This document shows, in pieces, positions 34,070-44,511 of a stretch of DNA of 64,000 nt (within the stretch, counting starts at the first letter, position 1; each line of letters opens with the position of its first letter). The position numbers were made by a program, and so were the translations under genes. The stretch is taken from assembly GCF_003937945.1 (NCBI RefSeq), contig NZ_RSEC01000062.1, forward strand, positions 62,001-126,000. The letters are read 5' to 3'. Source of the stretch: Amycolatopsis eburnea. GTDB taxonomy: Bacteria > Actinomycetota > Actinomycetes > Mycobacteriales > Pseudonocardiaceae. The notes below the pieces were generated by a model that saw only the letters and a list, made by a program, of their open reading frames with translations, searched no databases and had not been told where the DNA came from.

Positions 34070-35127
34070 AGCGCCTGCCACCAGCCGTCCACCGGCGGGG
34101 GCGCGGTGACGTCGATGCGCTCGCCCGGGCGGGGGATCGCCAGCGGCAGGTCGGCCGCCTTCGCTTCGCGCCACACGCGGTCCGCCGGCTCGCCCCACGG
34201 GTGCATCGCCAGCTGGAACGTCGCCCAGTGCACCGGGACCAGCAGCTTCGCCCGCACGTCGAGCCCCGCCGCGACGCCTTCCTCCGGCGTCATGTGGATG
34301 TCCGGCCAGTGCGGGGCGTACGCGCCGACCTGGATCAGGGCCGCGTCGAACGGGCCGTGCTCCTCGCCGATCTTCGCGAAGCCGTCGAAGTACCCGGTGT
34401 CGCCGCTGTAGAACACCCGGTGCGCGGGGCCGAGCAGCGCCCACGACGTCCAGAGCGTGCTGTCGTTGGAGATGCCGCGGCCGGAGAAGTGCTGGGCCGG
34501 CGTCGCGACGAACCGGACGCCCGCCACCGTGGCCTCTTCGTGCCAGTCCAGCTCGATGATCCGGGCCGCCGGGACGCGCCAGCGTTCGAGGTGCGCGCCC
34601 ACGCCGAGCGGCACCAGGAACGGCGCCGTCGTCGACGCGACCAGCGCGCGGACGGTCGCCAGGTCCAGGTGGTCGTAGTGGTCGTGCGAGATGACCACCG
34701 CGTCGATCCGGCCGAGGCCCGACAACGGCACCGGCGGCTCGTGCAGCCGCCGCGGGCCGGTGAACGCCGCTGGCGAGACCCGCTCGCTCCACACCGGGTC
34801 CAGCAGGACGCGGGCGCCGTCGAGCTCGACCAGCGCGGACGCGTGGCCGTACCAGGTCAGGTGCGCGCCCTCGGCGGACTCGACCGGCGCGGCCGCGACC
34901 AGCGGGACCGCCCCGCCCGGTTTGCGCAGTTCGCGGTGCTCGCCGAAGAACATCTCGCGGAAGATGGTCCGCATCGCCGCCGCCGTCATCGGGTGCCGCG
35001 GGGCGGCGTTGCGGAACACCTTCCCGTCGAACTGCGGCGACGAGCGCACCCGCTCGGCCCGCGCCCCGGCCGCCTTCGCGCCGAACGCCGCCGGCAGGTC
35101 GCGCAGCCCCGCGATCGTCTTCCTCAT
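34066..35127 (-). CDS. MBL-fold metal-dependent hydrolase (UlaG/NAPE-PLD-like)
   Basis: A 353-residue metallo-beta-lactamase-fold hydrolase. The metal motif HxHxDH is seen in ISHDHYDHLD. Additional ligands lie in ATPAQHFSGRG, FYSGDTGYFDGF and VPVHWATFQL. The plan matches NAPE-hydrolysing phospholipase-D-like or L-ascorbate-6-phosphate lactonase-like proteins, with FRNAAPRHPMTAAAMRTI as an N-terminal lid. The ATG at 35127 was chosen; it is 10 bp from the desaturase stop. First gene of a coupled trio with the 77-aa and Smr proteins. A lipid substrate is possible. Confidence 0.88.
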   Translation of the reverse strand: MRKTIAGLRDLPAAFGAKAAGARAERVRSSPQFDGKVFRNAAPRHPMTAAAMRTIFREMFFGEHRELRKPGGAVPLVAAAPVESAEGAHLTWYGHASALVELDGARVLLDPVWSERVSPAAFTGPRRLHEPPVPLSGLGRIDAVVISHDHYDHLDLATVRALVASTTAPFLVPLGVGAHLERWRVPAARIIELDWHEEATVAGVRFVATPAQHFSGRGISNDSTLWTSWALLGPAHRVFYSGDTGYFDGFAKIGEEHGPFDAALIQVGAYAPHWPDIHMTPEEGVAAGLDVRAKLLVPVHWATFQLAMHPWGEPADRVWREAKAADLPLAIPRPGERIDVTAPPPVDGWWQAL

Positions 35128-35137
35128 GGTTCCGAGT

Positions 35138-36157
35138 CTACGAACGGTTCCTGAGAGGCGCCCCAGCTTCATGCAGGTGGGTGAGCGCCTGCCGGTAGGA
35201 CTCGGCCAGGCTCGTCTGCAGGTAGGGGACGCCGAGCTCGGCGCAGTAGGCCTGGACGATCGGCTGCGCCCGCCGCAGGTGCGGCGAGGGCATGCTCGGG
35301 AACAGGTGGTGCTCGATCTGGTAGTTGAGGCCGCCGAGCGCGACGTCGGTGACGAGGCCGCCGCGGACGTTGCGCGAGGTCAGCACCTGCTTGCGCAGGA
35401 AGTCCAGCTCGGCGGGCCCGGTCAGCGTCGGCATGCCCTTGTGGTTCGGCGCGAAGATCGATCCCATGTAGACACCCCAGAGTCCTTGGTGGACGGCGAA
35501 GAACAGCACCGCCATGCCGGGGGAGAGCACGGTGAACAGCGCGCTGAAGTAGAGGAGGTGGTGCACCGCGAGCAACGCGGCCTCGGTGCCGCGGCGGCGC
35601 AGGCCGGGTTTGCGCACCGCGCGGATCCCCGACCAGTGCAGGTTCAGGCCCTCGAGGGTGAGCAGCGGGAAGAACAGGAACGCCTGGTACCGCCCGATGA
35701 ACCGGGGCACTGGCCCGAGATCCGCGCGAGCCTGGTCCTTCGACCACACCAGGATGTCCGGGTCGACGTCCGGGTCGAGCTCCTCGTGGTTCGGGTTGGC
35801 GTGGTGGCGGGTGTGCTTGTCCATCCACCAGCCGTAGCTCATCCCGATCCCGAGGTTCCCGGCGAGCATCCCGGCGATCTCGGTGGGACGGCGGCGCCGG
35901 AACACCTGCTTGTGCGCGAGGTCGTGGGAGAGCAACGCGATCTGGCCGAACAGGAAGGCCTGGAAGACGGCGACACCGAGCTGCCACCAGGAGTTCCCGA
36001 GCAGCGCGAAGGCCACCCACCCGGCGGCGAACAGCCCGGCGACGACGGTGGTCCTCGCGACGTAGTAACCGGGACGGCGCGCCAGCAGCCCGGCGGCGGA
36101 GATGCGGCGGCTCAGCCGGGCGAAGTCGCTGCCGACGAGGTTTTCTGTGGTGGTCAC
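35138..36157 (-). CDS. Fatty acid desaturase (membrane di-iron)
   Basis: A 339-residue acyl-lipid or acyl-CoA desaturase. The three His boxes are H78-D-L-A-H82, H115-T-R-H118-H119 and Q280-I-E-H283-H284. The last one, QIEHHLFP, marks the front-end/linoleoyl-CoA desaturase group. Hydrophobic segments VARTTVVAGLFAAGWVAFALL and LLYFSALFTVLSPGMAVLFF form the membrane core. The GTG at 36157 is the start. It lies 10 bp upstream of the MBL gene and may be co-transcribed with it. It probably needs an external ferredoxin or reductase. Confidence 0.92.
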   Translation of the reverse strand: MTTTENLVGSDFARLSRRISAAGLLARRPGYYVARTTVVAGLFAAGWVAFALLGNSWWQLGVAVFQAFLFGQIALLSHDLAHKQVFRRRRPTEIAGMLAGNLGIGMSYGWWMDKHTRHHANPNHEELDPDVDPDILVWSKDQARADLGPVPRFIGRYQAFLFFPLLTLEGLNLHWSGIRAVRKPGLRRRGTEAALLAVHHLLYFSALFTVLSPGMAVLFFAVHQGLWGVYMGSIFAPNHKGMPTLTGPAELDFLRKQVLTSRNVRGGLVTDVALGGLNYQIEHHLFPSMPSPHLRRAQPIVQAYCAELGVPYLQTSLAESYRQALTHLHEAGAPLRNRS

Positions 36158-36250
36158 CCGGCCGAGTCTTCGCGCCGCGGGCCCGCGGCGGAATCCGGTG
36201 CGCCTCCGGCACTTTCGGGGGGCCAGCCCTACCGGCCGCGCTGGTATACG

Positions 36251-36337
36251 AGCGCCCCAATGTGGCGTTGGTTGCGTCCAGCGCACCCAATGTGGCGTTC
36301 GGTGCGTCCAACGCACCGAACGCCACATTGGGGCGCT
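36251..36337. repeat. 87-bp intergenic repeat, copy 2
   Basis: Same length and design as the copies at 4941 and 58776: two direct CCCAATGTGG units and an inverted half unit, closed by AGCGCCCC/GGGGCGCT arms. It begins 4 bp behind the stop of the UvrA-like gene and 93 bp before the desaturase start. It is therefore placed to end UvrA-like transcription. Confidence 0.85.
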
Positions 36338-36341
36338 TCGG

Positions 36342-38699
<2,358 letters not shown>

Positions 38700-38724
38700 C
38701 GGGGTTCTCCAGCTTTCGGTGGGT

Positions 38725-39138
38725 TCAGCGCACTTCTTGGATGCGGACGAGGTTGCCCGCGGGGTCGCGGAAGGAGCAGTCGCGGATGCCCCACGGCTGG
38801 TCGGTCGGCTCCTGGACGACTTCGGCGGAGCCGGCCTGCACCCGCTCGAAGGTGCCGTCGAGGTCGTCGGTGGCCAGGTTGACCGCCGCGAAGGTGCCCT
38901 TGGCCATCATTTCCGTGATGGTACGGCGTTCTTCGTCGGACAGGCCCGCGTACGCGGCGCCGGTCGGCTGCAGGACGAGCGCGGTGTCGGGCTGGCCCGG
39001 GAGGCCGATCGTCAGCCAGTGCTGGCCGCCGTAGTCGACGTCGTTGCGCACTTCGAAACCGAGCGTGTCGCGGTAGAAAGCGAGCGACGCTTCGTGGTCG
39101 TGGTGGGGGAGGAACGTCTGGTGAATGGTGAGGTTCAT
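38725..39138 (-). CDS. VOC-family protein, copy 1 (glyoxalase/bleomycin-resistance type)
   Basis: A 137-residue single vicinal-oxygen-chelate domain. Opening NLTIHQTFLPHHDHEASLAF, then YRDTLGFEVRNDV and CSFRDPAGNLVRIQEVR. It is a close paralogue of the VOC protein at 40615 over its full length. The ATG at 39138 matches the paralogue start. A GTG three codons upstream (39147) overlaps the stop of the truncated AraC gene and may be the true, coupled start. The substrate is unknown; the operon suggests drug sequestration or modification. Confidence 0.88.
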   Translation of the reverse strand: MNLTIHQTFLPHHDHEASLAFYRDTLGFEVRNDVDYGGQHWLTIGLPGQPDTALVLQPTGAAYAGLSDEERRTITEMMAKGTFAAVNLATDDLDGTFERVQAGSAEVVQEPTDQPWGIRDCSFRDPAGNLVRIQEVR

Positions 39139-39143
39139 GGGAA

Positions 39144-39395
39144 TCACGCTACTTTCGCCGGCGCGGGGCGGGCTTCTCGATTCCTGATCGCTTCGGCGGC
39201 CCGCCGGTATTCGTGCGGGGAAAGGCCGTAAGCGTCCTGGAACCGGCGGACGAAGAGCGCGACGGGCAGATCCACCTCGCGCGCCAGCGTTTCGACGTCG
39301 AGCGGCGATTCGCGGTCGAGGCGATCGCGGACGCGGCGCAGCAGCGCCAATTCGGCCAGGTGCTTCCGCGCGGCGGCGGCGAGGCTCAGGCACAT
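39144..39395 (-). CDS. Truncated AraC-type HTH protein
   Basis: An 83-residue protein that copies the first helix-turn-helix of the AraC protein at 41036. The shared pieces are ELALLRRVRDRLDRE and RRFQDAYGLSPHEYR. It then jumps directly to the tail AIRNREARP that ends the full-length paralogue as PIRNREARP. About 60 residues, including the second HTH, are missing in frame. It overlaps the MFS stop by 10 bp and the VOC1 GTG by 4 bp, so it is still translated in the operon. It may be a remnant or a mini-regulator; normal two-HTH DNA binding is unlikely. Confidence 0.7.
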   Translation of the reverse strand: MCLSLAAAARKHLAELALLRRVRDRLDRESPLDVETLAREVDLPVALFVRRFQDAYGLSPHEYRRAAEAIRNREARPAPAKVA

Positions 39396-40582
39396 GTCGG
39401 TTCCCTTTCCGGGGTGCGGCCGAGCACCGCCCGGGCCGCGATCGGGAGCAGCAGGAGGGTCAGCACGCCGGACAGGACCAGCCCGCCGGAACTGCCGGCC
39501 AGCTCGATCAGCGGCCCGCCCAGCGCCAGGCCCAGCGGGGCGGCGACGGTCGCGCCGGTCGTCCAGAGCGTGACGACCGGCTGCTGTTCGGCCGGGGCCA
39601 GCCCGGCTTGGAGGAAGCTGTAGGCGACCGGGGTGAACGGCGCGTACACCAGCCCGCCCAGGCCGAAGACGACCAGCGCCACGGTCAGGTCGCCGGTCAG
39701 CGCGAGGCCGATCGGGCACAGCGCCCACAGCCCGATGATCGCGACCAGCAGCGGCCGCTGCGGCAGGTTCCGCAGCCGTCCGACGAGCGCGGCCCCGACG
39801 AACGCGCCGGCGCCGAGCGCGCCCCACAGCCAGCCCAGGCCGGTCGCGCCCGCGTGCAGCGTCCCGCTCACGTAGAGCGGGAGGGCCACTTCGACGGGCA
39901 TGTAGAGGAAGTTGAAGAAGAACTCGACCACGAGCAGCCGCGCGGCCACTGGACGGCGGCGCAGGATCCGCCAGCCCGAGCTTTCCGGCCGGGCCGGCGC
40001 TTCGGCGGGCTGGGGGACGCACGCGAGGGTGGCCGCCAGCAGGACCAGCGCGCCGCACGCGTCCAGGAACAGCGCGAGGCTCGCGCCCGCGGTGGCCACG
40101 ACGATCCCGCCGAGCACCGGCCCGGCGATGTAGAGCGCGAACGTCGTGTTCAGCCCGAGCAGGCCGTTGACCGAGAACCGGCCGGCCTCGCCCGCGGCGG
40201 CCGTCGCCAGCACCCGGCGGCTGCTCGCCCCGGCCAGCCGGAACGTCGCGCCGAAGAAGAGCCCGGCGAGCAGCACCGGCAGGGTCAGCGAGCCGGTGGC
40301 GGCCAGCACCCCGAGCGCGGTGAACGTCAGCGACCGCAGCACGCAGTCGGCGACCAGGAGCGTCCGCGGCGGCACGCGCACCCGGCCCAGCCCGATGGCC
40401 AGCGCCAGCGCGGTGGACAGCACGAACGGCGCCGCCTCGACGAGCCCGACGGCGATCGCCTTCGGCACGCCGCCGGGCAGGGACAGCGTCTGCACCGGCA
40501 TGGCGACCAGCAGCATGCCGGTGCCGACGCCGGCCAGGAGATCCCCCAGGAGCAGCCCGGCGATCCGCCGGTCGCGCAGCAC
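39386..40582 (-). CDS. MFS transporter
   Basis: A 398-residue major facilitator with about 12 hydrophobic helices, beginning IAGLLLGDLLAGVGTGMLLV. The central loop is RPESSGWRILRRRPVAARLL. Repeated GALGAGAFVGAALVGRLR and LGLALGGPLIELAGSSGG segments are MFS-like. No start is ideal: the GTG at 40582 is used, while a CTG overlapping the VOC2 stop (CTGA, 40615-40618) is a coupled alternative. The context of VOC and UvrA-like proteins suggests drug efflux. Confidence 0.85.
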   Translation of the reverse strand: MLRDRRIAGLLLGDLLAGVGTGMLLVAMPVQTLSLPGGVPKAIAVGLVEAAPFVLSTALALAIGLGRVRVPPRTLLVADCVLRSLTFTALGVLAATGSLTLPVLLAGLFFGATFRLAGASSRRVLATAAAGEAGRFSVNGLLGLNTTFALYIAGPVLGGIVVATAGASLALFLDACGALVLLAATLACVPQPAEAPARPESSGWRILRRRPVAARLLVVEFFFNFLYMPVEVALPLYVSGTLHAGATGLGWLWGALGAGAFVGAALVGRLRNLPQRPLLVAIIGLWALCPIGLALTGDLTVALVVFGLGGLVYAPFTPVAYSFLQAGLAPAEQQPVVTLWTTGATVAAPLGLALGGPLIELAGSSGGLVLSGVLTLLLLPIAARAVLGRTPEREPTCA

Positions 40583-40614
40583 CTCGCGGTAGCCGTGCGG
40601 GGCCGCGGTCGTGG

Positions 40615-41025
40615 TCAGCGCAGTTCCTGGATGCGCAGCAGGTTGCCCGCCGGGTCGCGGAAGGAGCAGTCGCGGACGCCGTAGGGCTGCTCGATCGGCT
40701 CCTGGACGACTTCGGCGCCACCCTCCTGGAGCTTCGCGAACAGGGCGTCGAGGTCCTTGGTGGCGAGGTTGGCCCCGGCGTAGGTGCCCTTCGCCATCAT
40801 CTCGGCGATCATCCGGCGCTCGTCGTCGGTCAGCCCCGGCGTCGCGGTCGGCGGCGTCAGCACGATCGCGGTGTCGGGCTGGTTCGGCGGGCCGACGGTG
40901 ATCCACTGCAGGCCGCCGTACTTGACGTTCTGGCGGACCTCGAAGCCCAGCAGGTCGCGGTAGAAGGCGAGCGAGGCTTCCGGGTCGGTGTGGGGCAGGA
41001 AGCTCGAGTGAATGGTGACGTCCAT
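40615..41025 (-). CDS. VOC-family protein, copy 2
   Basis: A 136-residue vicinal-oxygen-chelate protein very similar to the one at 38725: DVTIHSSFLPHTDPEASLAF, YRDLLGFEVRQNVKYGG and CSFRDPAGNLLRIQELR. The pair AraC-VOC occurs twice in this operon with an MFS gene between. A GTG at 41034 overlaps the AraC stop (TAGTG) and is an alternative start, exactly as in copy 1. Function as a drug-binding or glyoxalase-like enzyme is inferred from the family. Confidence 0.88.
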   Translation of the reverse strand: MDVTIHSSFLPHTDPEASLAFYRDLLGFEVRQNVKYGGLQWITVGPPNQPDTAIVLTPPTATPGLTDDERRMIAEMMAKGTYAGANLATKDLDALFAKLQEGGAEVVQEPIEQPYGVRDCSFRDPAGNLLRIQELR

Positions 41026-41035
41026 GGTCGTCACA

Positions 41036-41479
41036 CTATGTGTGCGCCTGCGGTCGCGCTTCTCGATTCCTGATCGGTCTGGTGACCTGCTTCGCGACGC
41101 ACGGTGGCATCCCGACGGTCGCCTCGGCCTGCTGCTCCCGGTAGACGCTCGGGGGCATGCCCACCAGCTCGGCGAACCGGGTGCTGAAGGTGCCGAGCGA
41201 CGAGAACCCGACGGTGAAGCAGACCTCGGTGACGCTCAGCTCGCCTTTGCGCAGCAGCGCCATCGCCCGTTCGATCCGCCGCGTCATGAGGTACGAATAC
41301 GGTGACTCTCCGTAGGCCTTCCGGAACTGCCGGCTGAGGTGCCCGGCCGACATGTTCACGCCTTTGGCGAGCGCGTCGACATCGAGCGGCTGGGCGTATT
41401 CGCGGTCGATCCGGTCCCGGACACGGCGAAGCAGCGCGAGGTCGCGCAGGTACTGCGCCGAGGCGGCGGTGCTGGTCAC
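41036..41479 (-). CDS. AraC-family regulator (HTH only)
   Basis: A 147-residue regulator made almost only of the AraC double HTH. The first HTH is DVDALAKGVNMSAGHLSRQF, and the second is SVTEVCFTVGFSSLGTFSTRF followed by the signature VGMPPSVYREQ. There is no ligand domain, and the tail is PIRNREARPQAHT. The GTG at 41479 is the start. First gene of the resistance-like operon, which it probably regulates. Its tail and first HTH are duplicated in the 83-residue gene at 39144. Confidence 0.9.
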   Translation of the reverse strand: MTSTAASAQYLRDLALLRRVRDRIDREYAQPLDVDALAKGVNMSAGHLSRQFRKAYGESPYSYLMTRRIERAMALLRKGELSVTEVCFTVGFSSLGTFSTRFAELVGMPPSVYREQQAEATVGMPPCVAKQVTRPIRNREARPQAHT

Positions 41480-41545
41480 GAGGGAATCGTGCCACACGGG
41501 GAGCGCTCGGCGGAGTGAACCGGACCGGCTCGGGTCAGCGGGACG

Positions 41546-41751
41546 CCGGATGTCATGAACGACTCTTTCATGACATCCGGGCCCGGGAGCACGGCGAGAC
41601 GCCCGGTCGGCCTGGAGCCGCTCGCGGCGGTCGGCGCCGGGGCCCGGGCTGGGGCGGCCGGTCCGCCGACTTCTCCGCGGGCTGGCGCTGGATGTCGTGA
41701 ACGACTCTTTCATGTCGTCTGGCGCCATGAACGACCCTTTCATGACATCCG
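41546..41751. repeat. Three copies of a GAACGACTCTTTCATG palindrome-type repeat
   Basis: The 288-bp gap between the AraC start and the LysR stop has no gene. Copy 1 (41546-41580) forms a strong hairpin with CCGGATGTCATGAA arms. Copies 2 (41692-41719) and 3 (41725-41751) repeat the core GAACGACYCTTTCATG with diverged flanks. The first and last copies share the ATGACATCCGGGCC flank. They lie just behind the LysR gene and probably end its transcription. The motif resembles dispersed palindromes of this genome type. Confidence 0.75.
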
Positions 41752-41767
41752 GGCCGGCAAGCTCGGG

Positions 41768-42646
41768 TCAGCGGAGCGCGGTCGTGATCGTCTCCCGCAG
41801 CCAGCGTTGCGGCGGGTCCGCGTCCAGGCGCGCGTGCCACGACAGCCGGACCTCCACCTCCGGCAGCTCCGCCGGGACCGGGAACCACCGCAGGCCCAGT
41901 GCCGGGCCGTGCCGCTCGGCCAGGCGCTGGGGCAGCAGGCCCACGTAGTCGCTGGTCGAGACCACCAGCGCGGCCACCGCGGACGTCGGCACCACCGCCG
42001 CCACCCGGCGCTGCAAGCCCGCTGCCGCGAGGACGTCGTCCAACGGGCCGCGCGCTCGCCCGCGCCGGGACGCCGACACGTGCGGGTAGCGGCACAGCTG
42101 CGCCAGCGTCGGACGCCGGTGCTTGCCCAGCGGGCTGTCCGCGCGGACCGCCGCGACCAGGCGTTCGCGGTACAGCACCGCGCTGTGGATGTCCGGGGCC
42201 GCGTGCTCGCCCACGCCGATGTCGAGGTCGATCGAGCCGTCGCGCAGTGCCTCCGCGCTTTCCGTGCCCTCCGCGACGAACCGCAGCGTGACGCCGGGCG
42301 CGGCCGCCGCCGTCGCTTCGGCCGCCGCGGTCGCCAGGGTGGCCGCCACGCCGTCGTTGATGCGGATCGTGAACGTGCGCTCGAGATCGGCGATCGCCAC
42401 CTCGGTGCTGATCAGCGCCGACGCCTCCTCCAGCAGCGACCGCACGCGCGGGGCGGTGCGCAGCGCGAACGGCGTCGGGGCCATGCCGCGGCCGGCGCGC
42501 ACCAGGATCGGGTCGTTCATCGCCCGCCGCAGGCGGCCCAGCGCGCGGCTGGTTGCCGGGATGGACAGGTTCAGGCGCTCGGCCGCGGCCGTGACGCTCC
42601 CTTCCCGCAGCAGCGCGTCGAACACGCGCAGGAGGTTCAGGTCCAT
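41768..42646 (-). CDS. LysR-family transcriptional regulator
   Basis: A 292-residue LysR regulator. N-terminal winged HTH DLNLLRVFDALLREGSVTAAAERLNLSIPATSRALGRLR-type region (residues 2-40) is seen, with PILVRAGRGMAPTPFA after it. The effector domain runs from about 88 to 292. The ATG at 42646 is divergent from the MFS gene at 42722, with 75 bp between, so the MFS is the likely target. A TTGC/GCAA inverted pair around 42649-42663 may be part of its operator. Confidence 0.92.
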   Translation of the reverse strand: MDLNLLRVFDALLREGSVTAAAERLNLSIPATSRALGRLRRAMNDPILVRAGRGMAPTPFALRTAPRVRSLLEEASALISTEVAIADLERTFTIRINDGVAATLATAAAEATAAAAPGVTLRFVAEGTESAEALRDGSIDLDIGVGEHAAPDIHSAVLYRERLVAAVRADSPLGKHRRPTLAQLCRYPHVSASRRGRARGPLDDVLAAAGLQRRVAAVVPTSAVAALVVSTSDYVGLLPQRLAERHGPALGLRWFPVPAELPEVEVRLSWHARLDADPPQRWLRETITTALR

Positions 42647-42708
42647 GGTTGCACTGTACGCAAACCTGCCTTGACGAAGTTGCGTGGCAAGACACCCCGG
42701 GACGTCCT

Positions 42709-42714
42709 TAGCGT
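42709..42714 (+). promoter_or_regulatory. Candidate -10 element for leaderless MFS mRNA
   Basis: TAGCGT fits TANNNT and ends 7 bases before the ATG at 42722, which has no Shine-Dalgarno sequence. The same hexamer and spacing occur before the SNF2 helicase gene. Confidence 0.4.
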
Positions 42715-42721
42715 CGGCCGC

Positions 42722-44209
42722 ATGGAGTTCAAGAAACTGGTCGCCCTGATGTGCGCGTGCGTCGTGCTCGTCGTCGGGATGGTCGCGGCGGTCAACCTCG
42801 CCGTCCCGATGCTCTCCGCGAGCGCGCTGCACCCGTCGGCGTCCGCGCTGGTCTGGATCGTCGACACCTACGTCGTCGTGTTCGCCTGCCTGGTGATCCC
42901 CGGCGGCGCCGCGGGCGACCGGTTCGGCCGCAAGGGCGTCCTGCTGGCGGGCCTCGGCCTCTTCGCGGCGGGCGCGCTGCTGTCGGCGCTCGCCCCGGAC
43001 GTCGCCGTGCTGCTCGCCGGCCGGGCGCTCACCGGCGTCGGCGCGGCCGCCGTGCTGCCCAACTCGCTCGCCGTCCTGCTGCACGCCGCGCCCGCGGACC
43101 GGAAGGCGGCCACGATCGCGACCTGGGCGTCGATGACCGGCATCGGCGGCGTCGCGGGCAACGTCGGCGGCGGGCTGGTGCTGTCCGGTGGCTCGTGGCG
43201 CTGGCTGTTCGCCGCCGCCGTACCGGCCGCTCTCGCCGCGGCCGCGCTGGTGGCCCGGACAGCGCCGGTCTCCTCGCGCCACGACCGCCCGCTCGACCCG
43301 CTGGCCGCGTTGCTGCTGGTCGCCGCGTCGGTCGCGCTGCTCGTGGGGATCGTCCAGGGCCCGGAGGCGGGCTGGGGGAGCGCGGTCGTCGTGACCGGGT
43401 TCGCCGCCGCCGCGGTGTTGTTCACCGCCTGGACGCTGCGGGAGCTGAAGGCCGCGCACCCGCTCCTGGACCCCCGGCTGTTCCGGATCGCCGGCCTGCG
43501 CAGCGCCTGCCTCGGCATGACCACGGTCTTCTTCGGCATGTTCGCGCTGTTCTACGTCAACGCGTCGTTCCTGCAGTACGCCAAGGGGTTCGGCGTGCTG
43601 GGGACCGGCCTGGGGATCGTCCCCTTGACCGTCCCGATCGTCCTCGGCGGACGGCACGTGGGGCACCTGACCCGGCGCATCGGCCTCGACGCGACGGTGG
43701 CGCTCGCCTTCGCGTTCGTCGGCGGCGGCCTGGTCGGACTGTCCACGAGCGACGCTCAGACGCCGTACGCGCAGTACGCGGCTTGGCTCGTGGTCACCGG
43801 GATCGGCGTGACGCTGGCGCTGCCGACGCTGTCCGGCGTGATCGCCGGGTCGCTGCCGCCCGCGCAGGCCGGCGTCGGCACCGGGCTGCAGGCCACCACC
43901 CGCGAGTTCGGCAGCGCGCTCGGCGTCGCCGTCGCCGGCACGGTCATGACCGCGGAGTTCACGGCCGCGCTGCCGCCGGACGCCCGCGGTTCCCGGACCG
44001 TCGCGGAAGCGCTGGCCAGGACCGCCCACGCCGCGGACGTCGTCACGGCGTTCGTCGAAGGCACGGACGCGGGGCTGCGCGTGGCCGGGATCGCCGTGCT
44101 GGTCCTCGGCGCGCTGGTCGCCGGCGAAGCGTGGCGGCGGCGACCGTCCCGGGAGTTCCCGTTCCCCCGGGACGGCCGTGCACCGGTGCAACCCCGACCG
44201 GAGCCGTGA
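42722..44209 (+). CDS. MFS drug exporter, DHA2 (EmrB/QacA) type
   Basis: A 495-residue 14-helix-type exporter. The first helix is LVALMCACVVLVVGMVAAVN. Motif A is GGAAGDRFGRKGVLLAG. ALTGVGAAAVLPNSLAVLL is motif C-like. A C-terminal GTGLQATTREFGSALGVAVAGTV marks the DHA2 family. It probably exports a drug or metabolite by proton antiport. It is divergent from the LysR gene, its likely regulator. The start fits a leaderless mRNA. Confidence 0.92.
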   Translation: MEFKKLVALMCACVVLVVGMVAAVNLAVPMLSASALHPSASALVWIVDTYVVVFACLVIPGGAAGDRFGRKGVLLAGLGLFAAGALLSALAPDVAVLLAGRALTGVGAAAVLPNSLAVLLHAAPADRKAATIATWASMTGIGGVAGNVGGGLVLSGGSWRWLFAAAVPAALAAAALVARTAPVSSRHDRPLDPLAALLLVAASVALLVGIVQGPEAGWGSAVVVTGFAAAAVLFTAWTLRELKAAHPLLDPRLFRIAGLRSACLGMTTVFFGMFALFYVNASFLQYAKGFGVLGTGLGIVPLTVPIVLGGRHVGHLTRRIGLDATVALAFAFVGGGLVGLSTSDAQTPYAQYAAWLVVTGIGVTLALPTLSGVIAGSLPPAQAGVGTGLQATTREFGSALGVAVAGTVMTAEFTAALPPDARGSRTVAEALARTAHAADVVTAFVEGTDAGLRVAGIAVLVLGALVAGEAWRRRPSREFPFPRDGRAPVQPRPEP

Positions 44210-44511
44210 CGGCCTCCGCGGCGGCATACCCTTCCACCGCGAAGACCCCCACGGTTCCGTTCGCCGCGGCGGGGAACCCCGTCACGGCGTCGACCCCGGG
44301 CCCCCGCCCGGTGCGCCGGAAGAAGGCCACCCCGGGGGCGTCGGGTTCCCTCGGGATGGCCCTCTCCTGGCCCGCCGGGCGCTCGGTTCCGCAACCGCGA
44401 GGCGGGCAGGGGGACGCTGGGGCCGGTCACCACACCGCCCAGCCGCGGAGGGGGCGTGGTGACCGGCAAGGGGACGACAGGCCGCCGCGCGCAGCCCCGC
44501 CCCGGCTTTCA
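44210..44511. other. Convergent intergenic region with hairpin terminator (44424-44467)
   Basis: The 302-bp gap lies between the convergent MFS and flavoprotein genes. CCGGTCACCAC (44424-44434) pairs with GTGGTGACCGG (44457-44467) around a 22-base loop and is a good bidirectional terminator. The first 200 bp are GC-rich without a convincing gene; open frames there have the codon pattern of shadows. Confidence 0.65.

Noticed and set aside
44043..44330. Minus-strand frame of 95 codons starting MAFFRRTG in the gap before the flavoprotein
   Set aside because: The first 55 residues look protein-like, but the rest is antisense to the MFS gene and Arg/Pro-rich. No ribosome site or neighbour supports it.
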